Origin: a bacterium BMS3Abin03
GTDB taxonomy: Bacteria > Bacteroidota > Ignavibacteria > Ignavibacteriales > Ignavibacteriaceae
DNA: 42,811 nt
Reading direction: 5' to 3'
Assembly: GCA_002898075.1 (NCBI GenBank)
Contig: BDSV01000107.1
Coordinates: forward strand, 1-42,811
Numbering within the stretch: the first letter of the stretch is position 1; every line of letters begins with the position of its first letter. Position numbers and translations under genes: made by a program. Shown here piece after piece: positions 9,090 to 18,925 of this stretch. A model generated the notes under the pieces. That model worked only from the letters and a program-made list of their open reading frames with translations, had not been told where the DNA came from and searched no databases.

Positions 9090-10589
9090 CTATTTCAATA
9101 ATATCATCTTTTTAGTATCTATATAGTTACCGGCTTCAAGTCGATAGAAATACACTCCGCTTGGCAAATAGGTTGAATTGAAATTAACCTCATAACTTCC
9201 CGCTGATTTTTCTTCATTAACTAATGTTGTGATTTCCTTTCCCAGTACATCGTAAACTTTAATCGATATAAAACTTAGTTCCGGTATTTGGTATTTAATT
9301 ACCGTTGAAGGATTGAAAGGATTCGGATAATTCTGATCAAGCTCAAAAGTCTTCGGAGTTGTAAAGCCAGGTACAGTTAACAGCCCACCAAGATGGTAAA
9401 CATAAGCAGCGCCTGTATTGATTCCAATACTGTCATCGGCAAATGGTGCGCTTGCAATAACATAAGTATTTGAAATTGATACCGAATTACCAAATCCATC
9501 AAATTGCAAACCGTCACTGGCAAAAATATTATCTATTTCCACCCATGATGCACCATCATATTCATATACGTAGATACAACCTGTGGCATCAAAATTTCCA
9601 TGACCGCCGTCCGCTCCAACAACTATAATATTTCCGGAAATTGATACCGAATTGCCAAAATTATAACTGCCATTCAAAACATTACTGGGGATAAGCTTCT
9701 GAATTTCATTCCAGTTACCATTAACATACTCAAAAACATAAGCAGCACCTGAATTAGCGCCGACTGCATCATTTAAATGCGCACCAACAATCGCAGTGGT
9801 TCCGGAGATTGCTACTGCATATCCAAATTCATCATAAGCTACTCCGTCACCAGGCGTCAATTTTACTTTTTCCTGCCAGCCCTGTCCGATGTATTCAAAG
9901 ATGTAGGCGGAGCCGGAATAATTCCCCATCGGGCTGTCGTGCCAGCTACCAACAATTGCTGTTCCAACATCAGACATGGCTACAGCATTTCCAAAATTTT
10001 TATTAGACCCCCCATCACTAGCAGATATTTTCTGCCATGTACTATCGGTCTGCTGGTAGATATACGCTGCCCCGGACTTATCTCCATCAATATCGTCTTT
10101 CCAGGCACCAATGAGGACTGTGGTTCCGGAAATTGAAACCGAATTACCAAAATATGCATACGCATGACCATCATCGGGTATGAGCTTTTTCAAATTGTGC
10201 CAGGAATTGTCGTAATATTTTATAAGATAAGCAGAGCCAGATCCCGCACCATGAAAATTGTCATTCTCAGCTCCAATTATGGCAAGGTTATCGGATATCG
10301 ATACCGAAATTCCAAATTTATCATGAATAGTACCATCAACTGCAATTATCTTTTCAATCTGCAGCCAGTTATTGCCATCGTACTCAAAATAGTATACAGC
10401 ACCGGTTTCGTTATTGTCACGAACCCTTCCGACGAGGACTTTCGTGCCGGTTATTGCAACTGAATAACCAAAATTCGATTGGACAATTGGATCATCCGGA
10501 GTAAGTTTAAATTCTTCATTTTGTGCAATGACTGCACCGCACAGAAATGTATATATTATTAATGATTGGATAATTCTTAAACCGTTCAT
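9090..10589 (-). CDS. Secreted FG-GAP repeat protein with T9SS sorting domain
   Basis: A 499-residue cargo of the type IX secretion system. Residues 1-22 are a signal peptide ending VIAQ. Residues about 28-400 hold about seven FG-GAP/integrin-alpha-like repeats, each with an FGxSVSISGTTVLIGA type core followed by GAAYVYE; these should build a seven-bladed beta-propeller. The last ~85 residues are the type A sorting domain: LDQNYPNPFNPSTVIKYQI, IKVYDVLGKEITTLVNE, and GVYFYRLEAG...KKMILLK. It is expected to cross the outer membrane and be surface-attached or released. No enzyme motif is seen. It is transcribed alone. Confidence 0.9.
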   Translation of the reverse strand: MNGLRIIQSLIIYTFLCGAVIAQNEEFKLTPDDPIVQSNFGYSVAITGTKVLVGRVRDNNETGAVYYFEYDGNNWLQIEKIIAVDGTIHDKFGISVSISDNLAIIGAENDNFHGAGSGSAYLIKYYDNSWHNLKKLIPDDGHAYAYFGNSVSISGTTVLIGAWKDDIDGDKSGAAYIYQQTDSTWQKISASDGGSNKNFGNAVAMSDVGTAIVGSWHDSPMGNYSGSAYIFEYIGQGWQEKVKLTPGDGVAYDEFGYAVAISGTTAIVGAHLNDAVGANSGAAYVFEYVNGNWNEIQKLIPSNVLNGSYNFGNSVSISGNIIVVGADGGHGNFDATGCIYVYEYDGASWVEIDNIFASDGLQFDGFGNSVSISNTYVIASAPFADDSIGINTGAAYVYHLGGLLTVPGFTTPKTFELDQNYPNPFNPSTVIKYQIPELSFISIKVYDVLGKEITTLVNEEKSAGSYEVNFNSTYLPSGVYFYRLEAGNYIDTKKMILLK

Positions 10590-10941
10590 GTTTAAACTCC
10601 TTTTTCTTTAGTGAGTGTTACTAAATTCATCATGTCCTTTTTTGGTAACGACTCACATTTTTATTTTTTTTATCATATTCTTCTTTGGAAATAAAATAAC
10701 GTTCCTTGTTGATTATTCCTCCAATTTGTACTTTATTTTATCTGATTATTCCTTTGTAATAAGTTTTTCATGCTGGTTTCATAATTATTTCTTTTTAATT
10801 TTTGTGAAAAATAATTGTTAAATCTTTATAAATTACAGCACCGTATTTAATGTCATCAAACTTTATAATCACTCATAAAGATTAAAGAACCCCGGCAAAG
10901 TATAGTATTTGCAGGGGTTCGAAACATATTTAAAGATCTAC
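10590..10941. other. Intergenic region, T-rich, no gene seen
   Basis: This 352-base gap separates the starts/ends of two minus-strand genes. It is strongly T-rich on the plus strand; the open frame at 10615-10821 is a low-complexity Phe/Ile string and is not credible. The right part (10887-10920) holds the terminator of the DUF4878 gene. The left part should hold the promoter of the FG-GAP gene, but I could not point to a clear one. Confidence 0.6.
10887..10920 (-). terminator. Terminator of the DUF4878 lipoprotein gene
   Basis: Arms GAACCCC and GGGGTTC (7 bp) continue after one mismatch as GCAAA/TTTGC around an 8-base loop. On the minus strand the hairpin is followed by a T-rich run. It lies 21 bases past the stop of the DUF4878 gene. 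Confidence 0.65.
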
Positions 10942-11361
10942 CTAATTAACTCTGATTCTCCATTTGCCATCTACATTTATTAGCTTGGTGCTACTTTCTC
11001 TGCCTTTCTTCCCATTGCCATATATCACCTGGGCTTTTACAACAGCAGTTGTACCGTCTTCGGAAATAGTCTCATTAATAATTTTAACTTCCTTTAGCCC
11101 ATCATTTTTATCTAAATCTTCTTTTGCAGATGGTAAAAATGCTTTTACTTTGTTTTTTTCTTCTTTGCTAAGTTCCTTTCCCTTCTTAGTAACATACACT
11201 GTAAGCACAGCATCATAGTTTTCATTTGCTATATTCTCTATAGCAGTTTTAACTACATCGCCCGGTGTGCTGCTACCCGCAACCCCTCCTTCACCGCAAG
11301 ATACTAATGCAAATATCGCAGCTATTAAAGCAATGCTGAATAAAAGTTTAAATGTTTTCAT
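10942..11361 (-). CDS. DUF4878 family lipoprotein
   Basis: A 139-residue lipoprotein: signal sequence then lipobox ALVSCGEG (Cys about 22). The mature part fits the DUF4878 pattern, a small NTF2/cystatin-like fold: TPGDVVKTAIENIANENYDA, a middle Lys/Glu-rich helix, then VVKAQVIYGNGKKGRESSTK and LINVDGKWRIRVN at the end. Function of the family is unknown. It is followed by its own terminator and sits 32 bases downstream of the YiiX-like gene on the same strand. Confidence 0.82.
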   Translation of the reverse strand: MKTFKLLFSIALIAAIFALVSCGEGGVAGSSTPGDVVKTAIENIANENYDAVLTVYVTKKGKELSKEEKNKVKAFLPSAKEDLDKNDGLKEVKIINETISEDGTTAVVKAQVIYGNGKKGRESSTKLINVDGKWRIRVN

Positions 11362-11393
11362 AATTTGGACCTTTCAGTTAGTGATGAATAATA

Positions 11394-12068
11394 TTAATTA
11401 GAGTAAACATTTTGAAGTAATTTACTTTCAATAATGGAACTTGGCATTATTAAAATTTTACTGGTAATGATAAAATTAATATTTCTTAACCTATTGCGAA
11501 CCAGGTCGACGCCGGCAGACATATATGCCTTCCAAATCAATTCTGTGCAATATAGCTGCTTATCACTGTTAAGGTCATAATTATTATCAAAGTAGTATTT
11601 TTTAGAGTAACAATTGTATGCATAGTTACTCGCGATGTTTATCTTCTCCGAAGAATTTTGAATAAGGCGGTAAATTGCTACCCTAATTGCTTTTCCTTCA
11701 GATAAAAAATCATCGATCGATTCAAGTTTTATGTAGCCGGGATCAGCATCATTTTCTTTAGGAACAGAATGAATAACGAATACATTGTCGTTAATTTTAT
11801 AGATCATTCCCAGGTGGGAATATTCAGCGTTCCGATCGGCGAGAAGAACGATTCGACTTTCAATACTGGTTCCCCTCCTGAATATAAGATCCCCGTTTTG
11901 CAGGTTTAACTTGCTTAGGGCTAAAATTGAATTTTGAATTTGAATTGAATTGCTGGAATGTAATTTTATAAAAGAGTAATTTGTAAAAACTACAATAATC
12001 ATTAGCAAAAATCCTAGGACGGCTACACTCTTCGCTAACAGATATACTCCCTTGTTTCTGTTTTTCAC
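11394..12068 (-). CDS. YiiX-like permuted NlpC/P60 papain-fold protein
   Basis: A 224-residue protein with an N-terminal membrane segment (residues about 10-30) and a periplasmic permuted papain-like domain. The family order is seen: the opening LQNGDLIFRRG, the histidine motif YSHLGMIYK, and, after about 90 residues, the cysteine motif LYCTELIWKAYMSAGVDL. The His and Cys are the expected catalytic pair. YiiX/YebB-like proteins are thought to act on lipids or peptidoglycan-linked amide/ester bonds; the substrate here is unknown. The preceding 12069-12169 gap is AT-rich with no gene seen. Confidence 0.8.
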   Translation of the reverse strand: MKNRNKGVYLLAKSVAVLGFLLMIIVVFTNYSFIKLHSSNSIQIQNSILALSKLNLQNGDLIFRRGTSIESRIVLLADRNAEYSHLGMIYKINDNVFVIHSVPKENDADPGYIKLESIDDFLSEGKAIRVAIYRLIQNSSEKINIASNYAYNCYSKKYYFDNNYDLNSDKQLYCTELIWKAYMSAGVDLVRNRLRNINFIITSKILIMPSSIIESKLLQNVYSN

Positions 12069-12169
12069 TTATATTATCCATATTAAATTAGATATAATTG
12101 TGCGTATGTGCAAACAATAACGTTATAAAATATTTATTATAAAAAAACTTGCAGTTCGGCTCGATTTGT

Positions 12170-12780
<611 letters not shown>

Positions 12781-12903
12781 GCTTAAAAGATTTAATGTTT
12801 TAAATTAAATGAAAATGAAAACAACAAAAATTACGGAAATTTTTCTTTTGTGATTTTGTATGTTACGACTGGCAAATGAATAAGGGGAGAATAATTCAAT
12901 TTA

Positions 12904-13253
12904 CTATAAAACACTGCTAACTTCTTTTACAATTTTATTCTTAACTTTCTGCCAATCTATATGGCGTAATAATTTAGGTTCGGGCTCAAGTTCTGCATCA
13001 TTAAAAAACGTAAGACTTTTAAGAAGATGGAATGCGTTTTCTGTTTCATATTTTTTCTTAAATAATTATAGTATCCGGGTTAAAGGAAACTTTTCAAGTA
13101 AAAAATAAATGTCGTAAAAATCTTTCTTTGCTTCGCGCCCTGCTATTGCAGATAATTTCATTGGAACTAAATCTTCCAATTCCAGCAGGTCTATTAAACT
13201 TTTTAGTAATCCCAAAATTTCCGGAGATATTGTTTTGTATTGTATTGTAACAT
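12904..13253 (-). pseudogene. AbiEii-type nucleotidyltransferase toxin, internally deleted
   Basis: From an ATG at 13251-13253 the frame begins MLQYNT and, after a one-base slip, continues TISPEILGLLKSLIDLLEL. It then jumps to EDLVPMKLSAIAGREAKKDF and YDIYFLLEKFPL, a TAA near 13065, then KKYETENAFHLLKSLTFFND and a normal end at 12904. The start and the C-terminal helical part match AbiEii-like nucleotidyltransferases of type IV toxin-antitoxin/abortive infection loci. The central catalytic portion (GG-T-ALALQ and DxD region) is missing, so the toxin is dead. Family call is from memory of family patterns. Confidence 0.7.
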
Positions 13254-13489
13254 CTGAATTTTTCTTTTGGTATATTGAAAAATAAACTTAATAAGTTTAA
13301 TGTTTTTTTATCAAGATAACGAATTTGTATTACTTCTTGTTTGATCCGTTTTAAGCCGTATTTCTTTTTCAGTTCAAACCAATCATTTAAATCTCCTTTT
13401 GTCAAAACACGTCCGATTACGAATCTTGCATGTTTGTCAAAATTCAAATCGTTAATATCTATATCCCAAAAAAGATTTTTGTTTATCAT
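13094..13489 (-). pseudogene. DUF6922-like partner gene, altered 3' end
   Basis: The first ~85 residues (MINKNLFWDIDINDLNFDKH, VIGRVLTKGDLNDWFELKKK, RYLDKKTLNLLSLFFNIPKE) fit the small DUF6922 family commonly found just before AbiEii-type genes. After KFRCYNTIQ the frame runs into the AbiEii remnant in a different register, so the natural C-terminus has been lost by small deletions and replaced by out-of-frame residues. Whether the N-terminal part is still made is unclear. No Shine-Dalgarno is visible before the ATG. Confidence 0.6.
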
Positions 13490-13621
13490 TTAGTTAAATC
13501 GTTTAATAAGCACACTTTGTTTTTTCTTGCGCAAGAAAACATTAATTGTAAGTGAAATTAAAAAATAATTTGTTGTTTTGCGAAACAATAATAAAGATTA
13601 AGTTTTACTTTCAATATGTTA

Positions 13622-13860
13622 TTAATGACTTGCCATCATTATTATTAAGAAACTATCCGGAGTTTGTATGCCGATTTAACTTTTTAAAAATCCTCGATAT
13701 TTCTTGTAATGATGGAATCGATTTTCCCAAATTTTACTGCCGAAAAAATTTATAATGCATCTTCGAAGTCTATGAATTATGAACCCAATGCCTGTGCCAG
13801 AACATCTCTATCCATTGTTAGTACATCTACAATTGACAACAATGATTTTAGTTTAGTTGT
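13622..13860 (-). pseudogene. PIN-domain (VapC-like) toxin remnant
   Basis: Downstream of the DUF6364 gene the minus strand reads TKLKSLLSIVDVLTMDRDVL AQALGS in two pieces, stop, FIDFEDAL, stop, then IFSAVKFGKIDSIITRNIED F, stop. After a frameshift near 13670 it ends IQTPDSFLI. These are the middle and end of a PIN nuclease toxin (the DFEDALQ and IITRN motifs carry acidic active-site residues). The N-terminal third with the first Asp is gone and three nonsense codons are present, so this toxin is inactive. The 13490-13621 stretch shows nothing else. Confidence 0.75.
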
Positions 13861-13901
13861 TACCTTTTCATTTTACAAAAATATTTTCGATAGTTCTTTG
13901 T

Positions 13902-14147
13902 TTAATTCTTGTAATCAGAATCTTTTGGCGCTTTAAATGAACCTTTTAACGATTTAACCGTTAGTGTTAGCTCAAACTCATCTAAAGTTTCTTCGCGGGC
14001 AACAACTTTTAAGTAGTTTTCAATAATATCTGACAAACTGCGACCTTTTTTCCGTGCATAAGCTTTTGTCTTTTTGATTATTGATTGTTCAATTGTGAGT
14101 GTGAGTTTTGTATGTATAACACTTCTTCCTTTGAGTAAAATATACAC
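13902..14147 (-). CDS. DUF6364-type antitoxin, start codon possibly lost
   Basis: A small ribbon-helix-helix-like protein: HTKLTLTIEQSIIKKTKAYA, RKKGRSLSDIIENYLKVV, and a tail ending SLKGSFKAPKDSDYKN that in relatives contacts the PIN toxin. Relatives usually start MHTKLTLTIE. Here that Met position is ATA (14115-14117), although an AAAGGAAG Shine-Dalgarno is perfectly spaced for it; the only upstream in-frame start is a GTG at 14145-14147. So it may be translated poorly or not at all. Its toxin partner downstream is broken. I list the long frame because it is intact. Confidence 0.6.
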   Translation of the reverse strand: MYILLKGRSVIHTKLTLTIEQSIIKKTKAYARKKGRSLSDIIENYLKVVAREETLDEFELTLTVKSLKGSFKAPKDSDYKN

Positions 14148-14153
14148 ACAATA

Positions 14154-15218
14154 TTACAAAAATTCTTTCACAGCCGAGTAAACCATATCAACCGTAATCT
14201 CTTTTATACACTTGAATTGTACATCGTCCCTTCTGCATATTAGCGGGCGGGGTGAATAGAAGAAACAGGGTGCGCAATCTAAATTGAGAGTAACGATTTT
14301 ATACTCTGTCTTCCACGGATGAATGTAATGCGGATTTGTTGGACCTATAATAGCAACCACCTTGAGCTGCAGTGCGGAAGCAATATGCATCTGGCTCGAA
14401 TCGTTTGTTATAAAAACGTTGCAGCGTTTCATTATTGCAGCGCTGTGTAAAATGCTGTCGGTGTTAACAATGTTAACCACAAAAACATTCGGCGAACCGA
14501 TTTTCCTGCCGATTGTTTCTTTCAAATCTGTTTCGTCGGGTCCGCCGAAGATTAATATTTTAGCTTTATGTTCAACTATTAACTCCTTCCCGAGTGCGGC
14601 AAACTTTTCCGGTTCCCATCTCCTTTTAATATGATTCTTTATTGTTGCGCAGCCGGGATGAAAACCGATTACCAAATCGTTATCATATATTTTAATTTTG
14701 TTTAGAAAATTCTCCGCATACTTTTTATCATCTTTCCCAAAACTTATCTCGAGCGGATGTTCCTCGTTAAAATTTTTAATTAATAGCTTTTCAACAAGCC
14801 CGATGTTTGTCTGCACATTGTGAACAGAATCATTTTCCGTTATTCTAACATTATTCAGGAAGCCGAAACCGGAAAAATCTTTCCGTAAATATTTTACCGC
14901 CGCACGTTTCTTTGCACCAACTAAAAAGCTGATAATATTATATTCTCTCCGGTTGGATGGGTAAACATTTATCGATGCGTCGTACTTTTTTCTTAATTTA
15001 AAAATATATTTCAAAGAGCGCATAGCCCCTTCATTAATAAAATCGAATCTGAATACATTATTAACAACAGGGTTGTTTTTTAAAATATCTTCCGCACCCT
15101 TGAACATTGTAAGCACATCTATCTGCGCTTCGGGCAATGTTGTCCTTATAAGTTTTAAGGCGGGCGTGAACATAAGTGCATCGCCTATACCGGATAATGC
15201 GAGAATCAGTATTTTCAT
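14154..15218 (-). CDS. Glycosyltransferase family 9 (heptosyltransferase-like)
   Basis: A 354-residue GT-B enzyme. The N-terminal domain opens MKILILALSGIGDALMFTPA, the GxGDhh motif of heptosyltransferases. The C-terminal domain has HPGCATIKNHIKRRWEPEKF, the sugar-nucleotide strand ILIFGGPDETDL, and FITNDSSQMHIASALQLKVV followed by AIIGPTNP, the family's NDSGxMH-type motif in which Gly is replaced by Ser-Gln. Such enzymes add heptose or related sugars to lipopolysaccharide or other surface glycans at the cytoplasmic membrane. A Cys-rich end (LDCAPCFFY..PLICRRDD) is frequent in this subgroup. It sits alone next to the toxin-antitoxin relics. Confidence 0.87.
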   Translation of the reverse strand: MKILILALSGIGDALMFTPALKLIRTTLPEAQIDVLTMFKGAEDILKNNPVVNNVFRFDFINEGAMRSLKYIFKLRKKYDASINVYPSNRREYNIISFLVGAKKRAAVKYLRKDFSGFGFLNNVRITENDSVHNVQTNIGLVEKLLIKNFNEEHPLEISFGKDDKKYAENFLNKIKIYDNDLVIGFHPGCATIKNHIKRRWEPEKFAALGKELIVEHKAKILIFGGPDETDLKETIGRKIGSPNVFVVNIVNTDSILHSAAIMKRCNVFITNDSSQMHIASALQLKVVAIIGPTNPHYIHPWKTEYKIVTLNLDCAPCFFYSPRPLICRRDDVQFKCIKEITVDMVYSAVKEFL

Positions 15219-15301
15219 AACTATATTTTTAGCGCTGAACTTTTTGGTTTTTTATTTTAATTTTTTGTTCTGCAGTTTCGCTTCGTCATAATTTTACAAA
15301 A

Positions 15302-15326
15302 AATAAGCGGCGCAAAGCCGCTTATT
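15302..15326 (-). terminator. Terminator of the DUF2723 gene
   Basis: A perfect 10-bp stem AATAAGCGGC/GCCGCTTATT with loop GCAAA, then T-rich sequence on the minus strand. It lies about 20 bases past the stop of the large membrane protein gene. Confidence 0.75.
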
Positions 15327-15348
15327 AATTAAATATAAAAAATTAATT

Positions 15349-18321
15349 TCATTTTAGAGATAAACTATCCTGCTTTTCTATAAGTTGTTTATACTTTTGA
15401 ATTCCCGCTTTTACAGTAGGATCGTTCGGGAAAAGCACTTGTAACTTTTGCCATATTCCCAGGGCTTTTTCATATTCATGAAGGTTATCGTACGTTTCTA
15501 ATAGAATACGGTACGGGTTATAATACGATTCAACATCACCGGGATTTTGTTCGAGGGATGCAAGTGCATTCTTTTCAATATCAACAGCAAGTTTTTCATA
15601 TTGTTCTTTAGCCCCTGCTCTCAGGTAAAGGTTGGCAATTTCAAACAGCAACCCGTTATCGATACCCAGTAGCTTGTACGGCAGTTTTTCATTCATAGAA
15701 TCTACCACTTTTATAGCCAGATCCTTCCTGCCCGTATTCAAATAACTAATGGCTAACCTGATAAACGCATTGCGATAGTTCTGAACCATTCTTTTCTGGT
15801 TGTTATCAAAGAATATATCGGGGTTGTTTAGCCCGCGGAACTTAAAGCCGGGTTTATAGGTTTTACTGTAGCCGGGGTTTTCAATCAACTGTTTACTTAA
15901 CACTTCTTCATTAATAAATTCAACATTAGGTTTTCGTTTTTCGGGAACGAGTCTGAACGCCATTCCCTCCATCTTCAAATAATTTCCCAAGCCGATCCTG
16001 CTGTCATCGGAAACGGTAACTGCAAAATAGATAGGGCGCTGCCAGTTATTTGCCTCGACAATTTCTTTTACCACCAGGTCCTGTACCCTTACGGCTTTTA
16101 CATCTCCAAAATTCAGAGTGTTTTTCATAAGCCAAGTAATGCTCCCCCCCGCTAACATAGAAGTATCGGCTATGTCATAAGTTTTGATAATCTCTGCGTA
16201 CCCGTTCTTGGCATTTGGCTTGGGTGTTGGAATAGTAACATTAACCGATTTCCATTGAATTGGTCTCAGTTTGTCTATTTGCGTGTTTGTCATTCTTATC
16301 CGGACAGTTCCTACGTTGAAGGGGTCGCTGTTCTTAAGCTGTTTTATATACCAGGGTGTATTCAGAAGACTAAGATTGGCAATCTTTACATCTCTTCTCA
16401 CACCCTCGACATCCTGCAAATACCAGAGCGGAAATGTATCGTTATCTCCGTTAGTAAACAGAACCGCATTGGGTGCACAGCTTTGAAGAATGTTGTATGA
16501 ATAATCCCATGGTACCCAGTTATGAGAACGGTCGTGCGTAAAATAATTTGCCTGCAGCATTCTAACAGGGATGAAAATAATAAGTAATGCAAGCGCACCT
16601 GCCAAAGCCATTTTTTGCGGTAATTTTTCTTTAATCTTAGATCGAATCAAATCGAATATTCCGCGAGTACCGATTGCAATCCAAATACCGTACACAAAGA
16701 AGGCCCCGACATAAAAATAATCTCTTTCCCTCGGCTGCGGCTGCTGTTGATTTTGATAGAAAGCTGTCAGGTATCCCATCAGGATGAACATGATCATGAA
16801 CACCGACGCCATTTCCCAGTCCTTCTTAAAATGAAAATAAATTCCAAGCAAACCGATAAGGAGCGGAATGGCAAACAAGGAATCTTTTATATCGCCGTTA
16901 AAACGCATTCTTCCCAGAAGCACCCCAAAAGCGTTACCGATTCCGTTAAACGGTGCAATATCAACGCCGTCATCCTGCCTCCACCCTTCTCTGCCCGCAA
17001 AATTCCAGAGCAGGTATCGTGTCATCATATGGTTCATCTGGTACCTGTAAAAGAAATCAAGATCGCTCGAATAATTTCTGTAAACTCCCATCTGATGCGG
17101 TTCGGTTGCAAATCTTCTTTTGAAGGTGGGAAAATCACCGTACTGCTCGCGGTTTAAATACCGCTCGAGGGCAGAGAAAGTTTTGGGAGAATTTTCATTC
17201 ATCGGCGGATCTAAATTTGCCCTGATAATTACCATTGCAAAAGTTGTAAAGCCGATTATAATAAAAAGTATAGAAGTAACAATAAGATGAAGAGTTGGTT
17301 TCTTGTTTTTTACTGCATAATAAATACCGTAAGCCAAAATACCGAAGAGGACTATTATAAAAGCGATCTGCATAAAAAGATCACTTCCGGCTACCGATGT
17401 TATAATTGAAGGCAGGTATTTTACTATACCGGGATAGGTAAAGAAGAGAGCGATTCCGCCTATTATTAACGGTATATAAATAGAATTTTTGTTGAATACT
17501 TTTTTCCAGAAAACTCCCATAAATAAAAGACTGACAACAACCATAATTATTTTAAATCTACCGTCGAACGCCTGGTATTGTTCCTGTGTAGGCGGCGTTT
17601 GAGATGTTTGACCCGCCCACCATATCAGTGCTATCAGAATTATTATACCGGCATGAATAAGGAACAAATAAGATGATTTCATTAATGCTTTGCTGTCTTC
17701 AACATACTTACGGAACCAGATTACCATTACAACAGGCACCGCCGTTAACACACTCATTAAGTGAACACCTGTTGACAGCCCGATTAAATATGCAATCATC
17801 AAAATATACTTTTCATTGTCCCACGCATCGGCTCTTTCGTTCCATCTTAATATTAAATAAGTAATCGAGGCAACAAGGAACATACTAAAGGCGTAAACTT
17901 CGGCTTCTACACCGTTAAACCAGAAAGTATCGCTAAACGAAAAAGCGAGCGCACCGATTGCGGCGGCTGTATAAGTTAACAATGATTCGGATAACGAACC
18001 GGTTTTTTTCCCTTTGTAATTATTAATGAGCTTAACGGCAATAAGGTAGAGAAGCATAACTGCTATTGCGCTTGAAAACACTGAAATGAAATTTACTCTT
18101 AAGCCGAAATTATCTGCCAGAGGAATCTTGGAAAAAATATTTCCTAACAATAAGAAGAATGGTGCGCCGGGAGGGTGAGGTACCTGCATATAAAAAGCCG
18201 CAGCGATAAACTCGCCGCAATCCCAGAAAGAAACGCTGGGCTGAACAGTACTCCAAAACTGGATAAGAGAAATTATGAATACTCCAGCCGCAAAAATGCG
18301 GTTCATCAACTTATTGTTCAT
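15349..18321 (-). CDS. DUF2723 large membrane protein (GT-C/PMT-like) with TPR-like tail
   Basis: A 990-residue protein. The N-terminus has the DUF2723 signature: STVQPSVSFWDCGEFIAAAF, where the DCGE acidic pair matches the first-loop catalytic region of GT-C glycosyltransferases, then QVPHPPGAPFFLLLGNIFSK. About a dozen membrane helices follow to residue about 600, with a loop motif YFYVGAFFVYGIW. A periplasmic region includes AVLFTNGDNDTFPLWYLQD. Residues about 860-990 are alpha-helical and TPR-like (AIRLAISYLNTGRKDLAIKV). The family is common in Bacteroidota and proposed to glycosylate exported proteins, probably using a lipid-linked sugar donor; this is family knowledge, not proof. Length is usual for the family. 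Confidence 0.88.
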   Translation of the reverse strand: MNNKLMNRIFAAGVFIISLIQFWSTVQPSVSFWDCGEFIAAAFYMQVPHPPGAPFFLLLGNIFSKIPLADNFGLRVNFISVFSSAIAVMLLYLIAVKLINNYKGKKTGSLSESLLTYTAAAIGALAFSFSDTFWFNGVEAEVYAFSMFLVASITYLILRWNERADAWDNEKYILMIAYLIGLSTGVHLMSVLTAVPVVMVIWFRKYVEDSKALMKSSYLFLIHAGIIILIALIWWAGQTSQTPPTQEQYQAFDGRFKIIMVVVSLLFMGVFWKKVFNKNSIYIPLIIGGIALFFTYPGIVKYLPSIITSVAGSDLFMQIAFIIVLFGILAYGIYYAVKNKKPTLHLIVTSILFIIIGFTTFAMVIIRANLDPPMNENSPKTFSALERYLNREQYGDFPTFKRRFATEPHQMGVYRNYSSDLDFFYRYQMNHMMTRYLLWNFAGREGWRQDDGVDIAPFNGIGNAFGVLLGRMRFNGDIKDSLFAIPLLIGLLGIYFHFKKDWEMASVFMIMFILMGYLTAFYQNQQQPQPRERDYFYVGAFFVYGIWIAIGTRGIFDLIRSKIKEKLPQKMALAGALALLIIFIPVRMLQANYFTHDRSHNWVPWDYSYNILQSCAPNAVLFTNGDNDTFPLWYLQDVEGVRRDVKIANLSLLNTPWYIKQLKNSDPFNVGTVRIRMTNTQIDKLRPIQWKSVNVTIPTPKPNAKNGYAEIIKTYDIADTSMLAGGSITWLMKNTLNFGDVKAVRVQDLVVKEIVEANNWQRPIYFAVTVSDDSRIGLGNYLKMEGMAFRLVPEKRKPNVEFINEEVLSKQLIENPGYSKTYKPGFKFRGLNNPDIFFDNNQKRMVQNYRNAFIRLAISYLNTGRKDLAIKVVDSMNEKLPYKLLGIDNGLLFEIANLYLRAGAKEQYEKLAVDIEKNALASLEQNPGDVESYYNPYRILLETYDNLHEYEKALGIWQKLQVLFPNDPTVKAGIQKYKQLIEKQDSLSLK

Positions 18322-18420
18322 CTGTTCCTCATTCTAAAAATAAAAAAACAAAATTACTTACATTGCCGTTCATTAGCAATGTAAACCGATCTTTATCAAT
18401 CGCTTTTATCAGCCGACGGA

Positions 18421-18645
18421 CTAACTTTCCGGTTTCTTAAAAAGCTCGTCGAGCTTTGATATATCGGGGGATTTATGATACTTATCGTAAAGCTCTTTCA
18501 ACCGTTTCATAGATACGGAATCGAAATCCTCATCATCTTTCTGCCTTTTAACGAATATCTTGTATTCATCCGATTCCCTGCGTGTAAAATTTCTCTCGTA
18601 TCTTTTCAGAGCGTCCAGGTATTTTTTCTGATCCCGGTAAGACAT
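18421..18645 (-). CDS. Small charged helical protein, function unknown
   Basis: A 74-residue hydrophilic protein rich in Lys, Asp, Glu and Tyr (YRDQKKYLDALKRYERNFTR; MKRLKELYDKYHKSPD). It is probably all-helical, with no Cys, signal or membrane segment. An AAAGG ribosome site lies shortly before the ATG. It is 99 bases upstream of the DUF2723 gene on the same strand and could be co-transcribed. I do not recognise the family. Confidence 0.6.
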   Translation of the reverse strand: MSYRDQKKYLDALKRYERNFTRRESDEYKIFVKRQKDDEDFDSVSMKRLKELYDKYHKSPDISKLDELFKKPES

Positions 18646-18925
18646 ATTTCAAAACCTTTTGAAAATATTTAAAACAACATTTCAAAATAAGTATTGGTAT
18701 GTTTTAAACAAATAAAGTAGCTTGAACTTGAAAATATAGACGTTGAGGAATAGTTGAAGTTCCGTTAAAATTATAAACAAATTTCCGGTAGATGTGTAAT
18801 TGCAATTAAATTCTGATCTTTCTATGTTCAAGACTTATCTCTCGTAAAGAGCAGTTGAAGACAGAAACCAGTGGAATTTTAACAGTTGATTGTTTAAGTT
18901 GCAAAGAAAAGACAGAGAGGATGAA

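Noticed and set aside
10615-10821. 68-residue Phe/Ile-rich open frame
   Set aside because: It is a translation of T-rich intergenic DNA without start signals.
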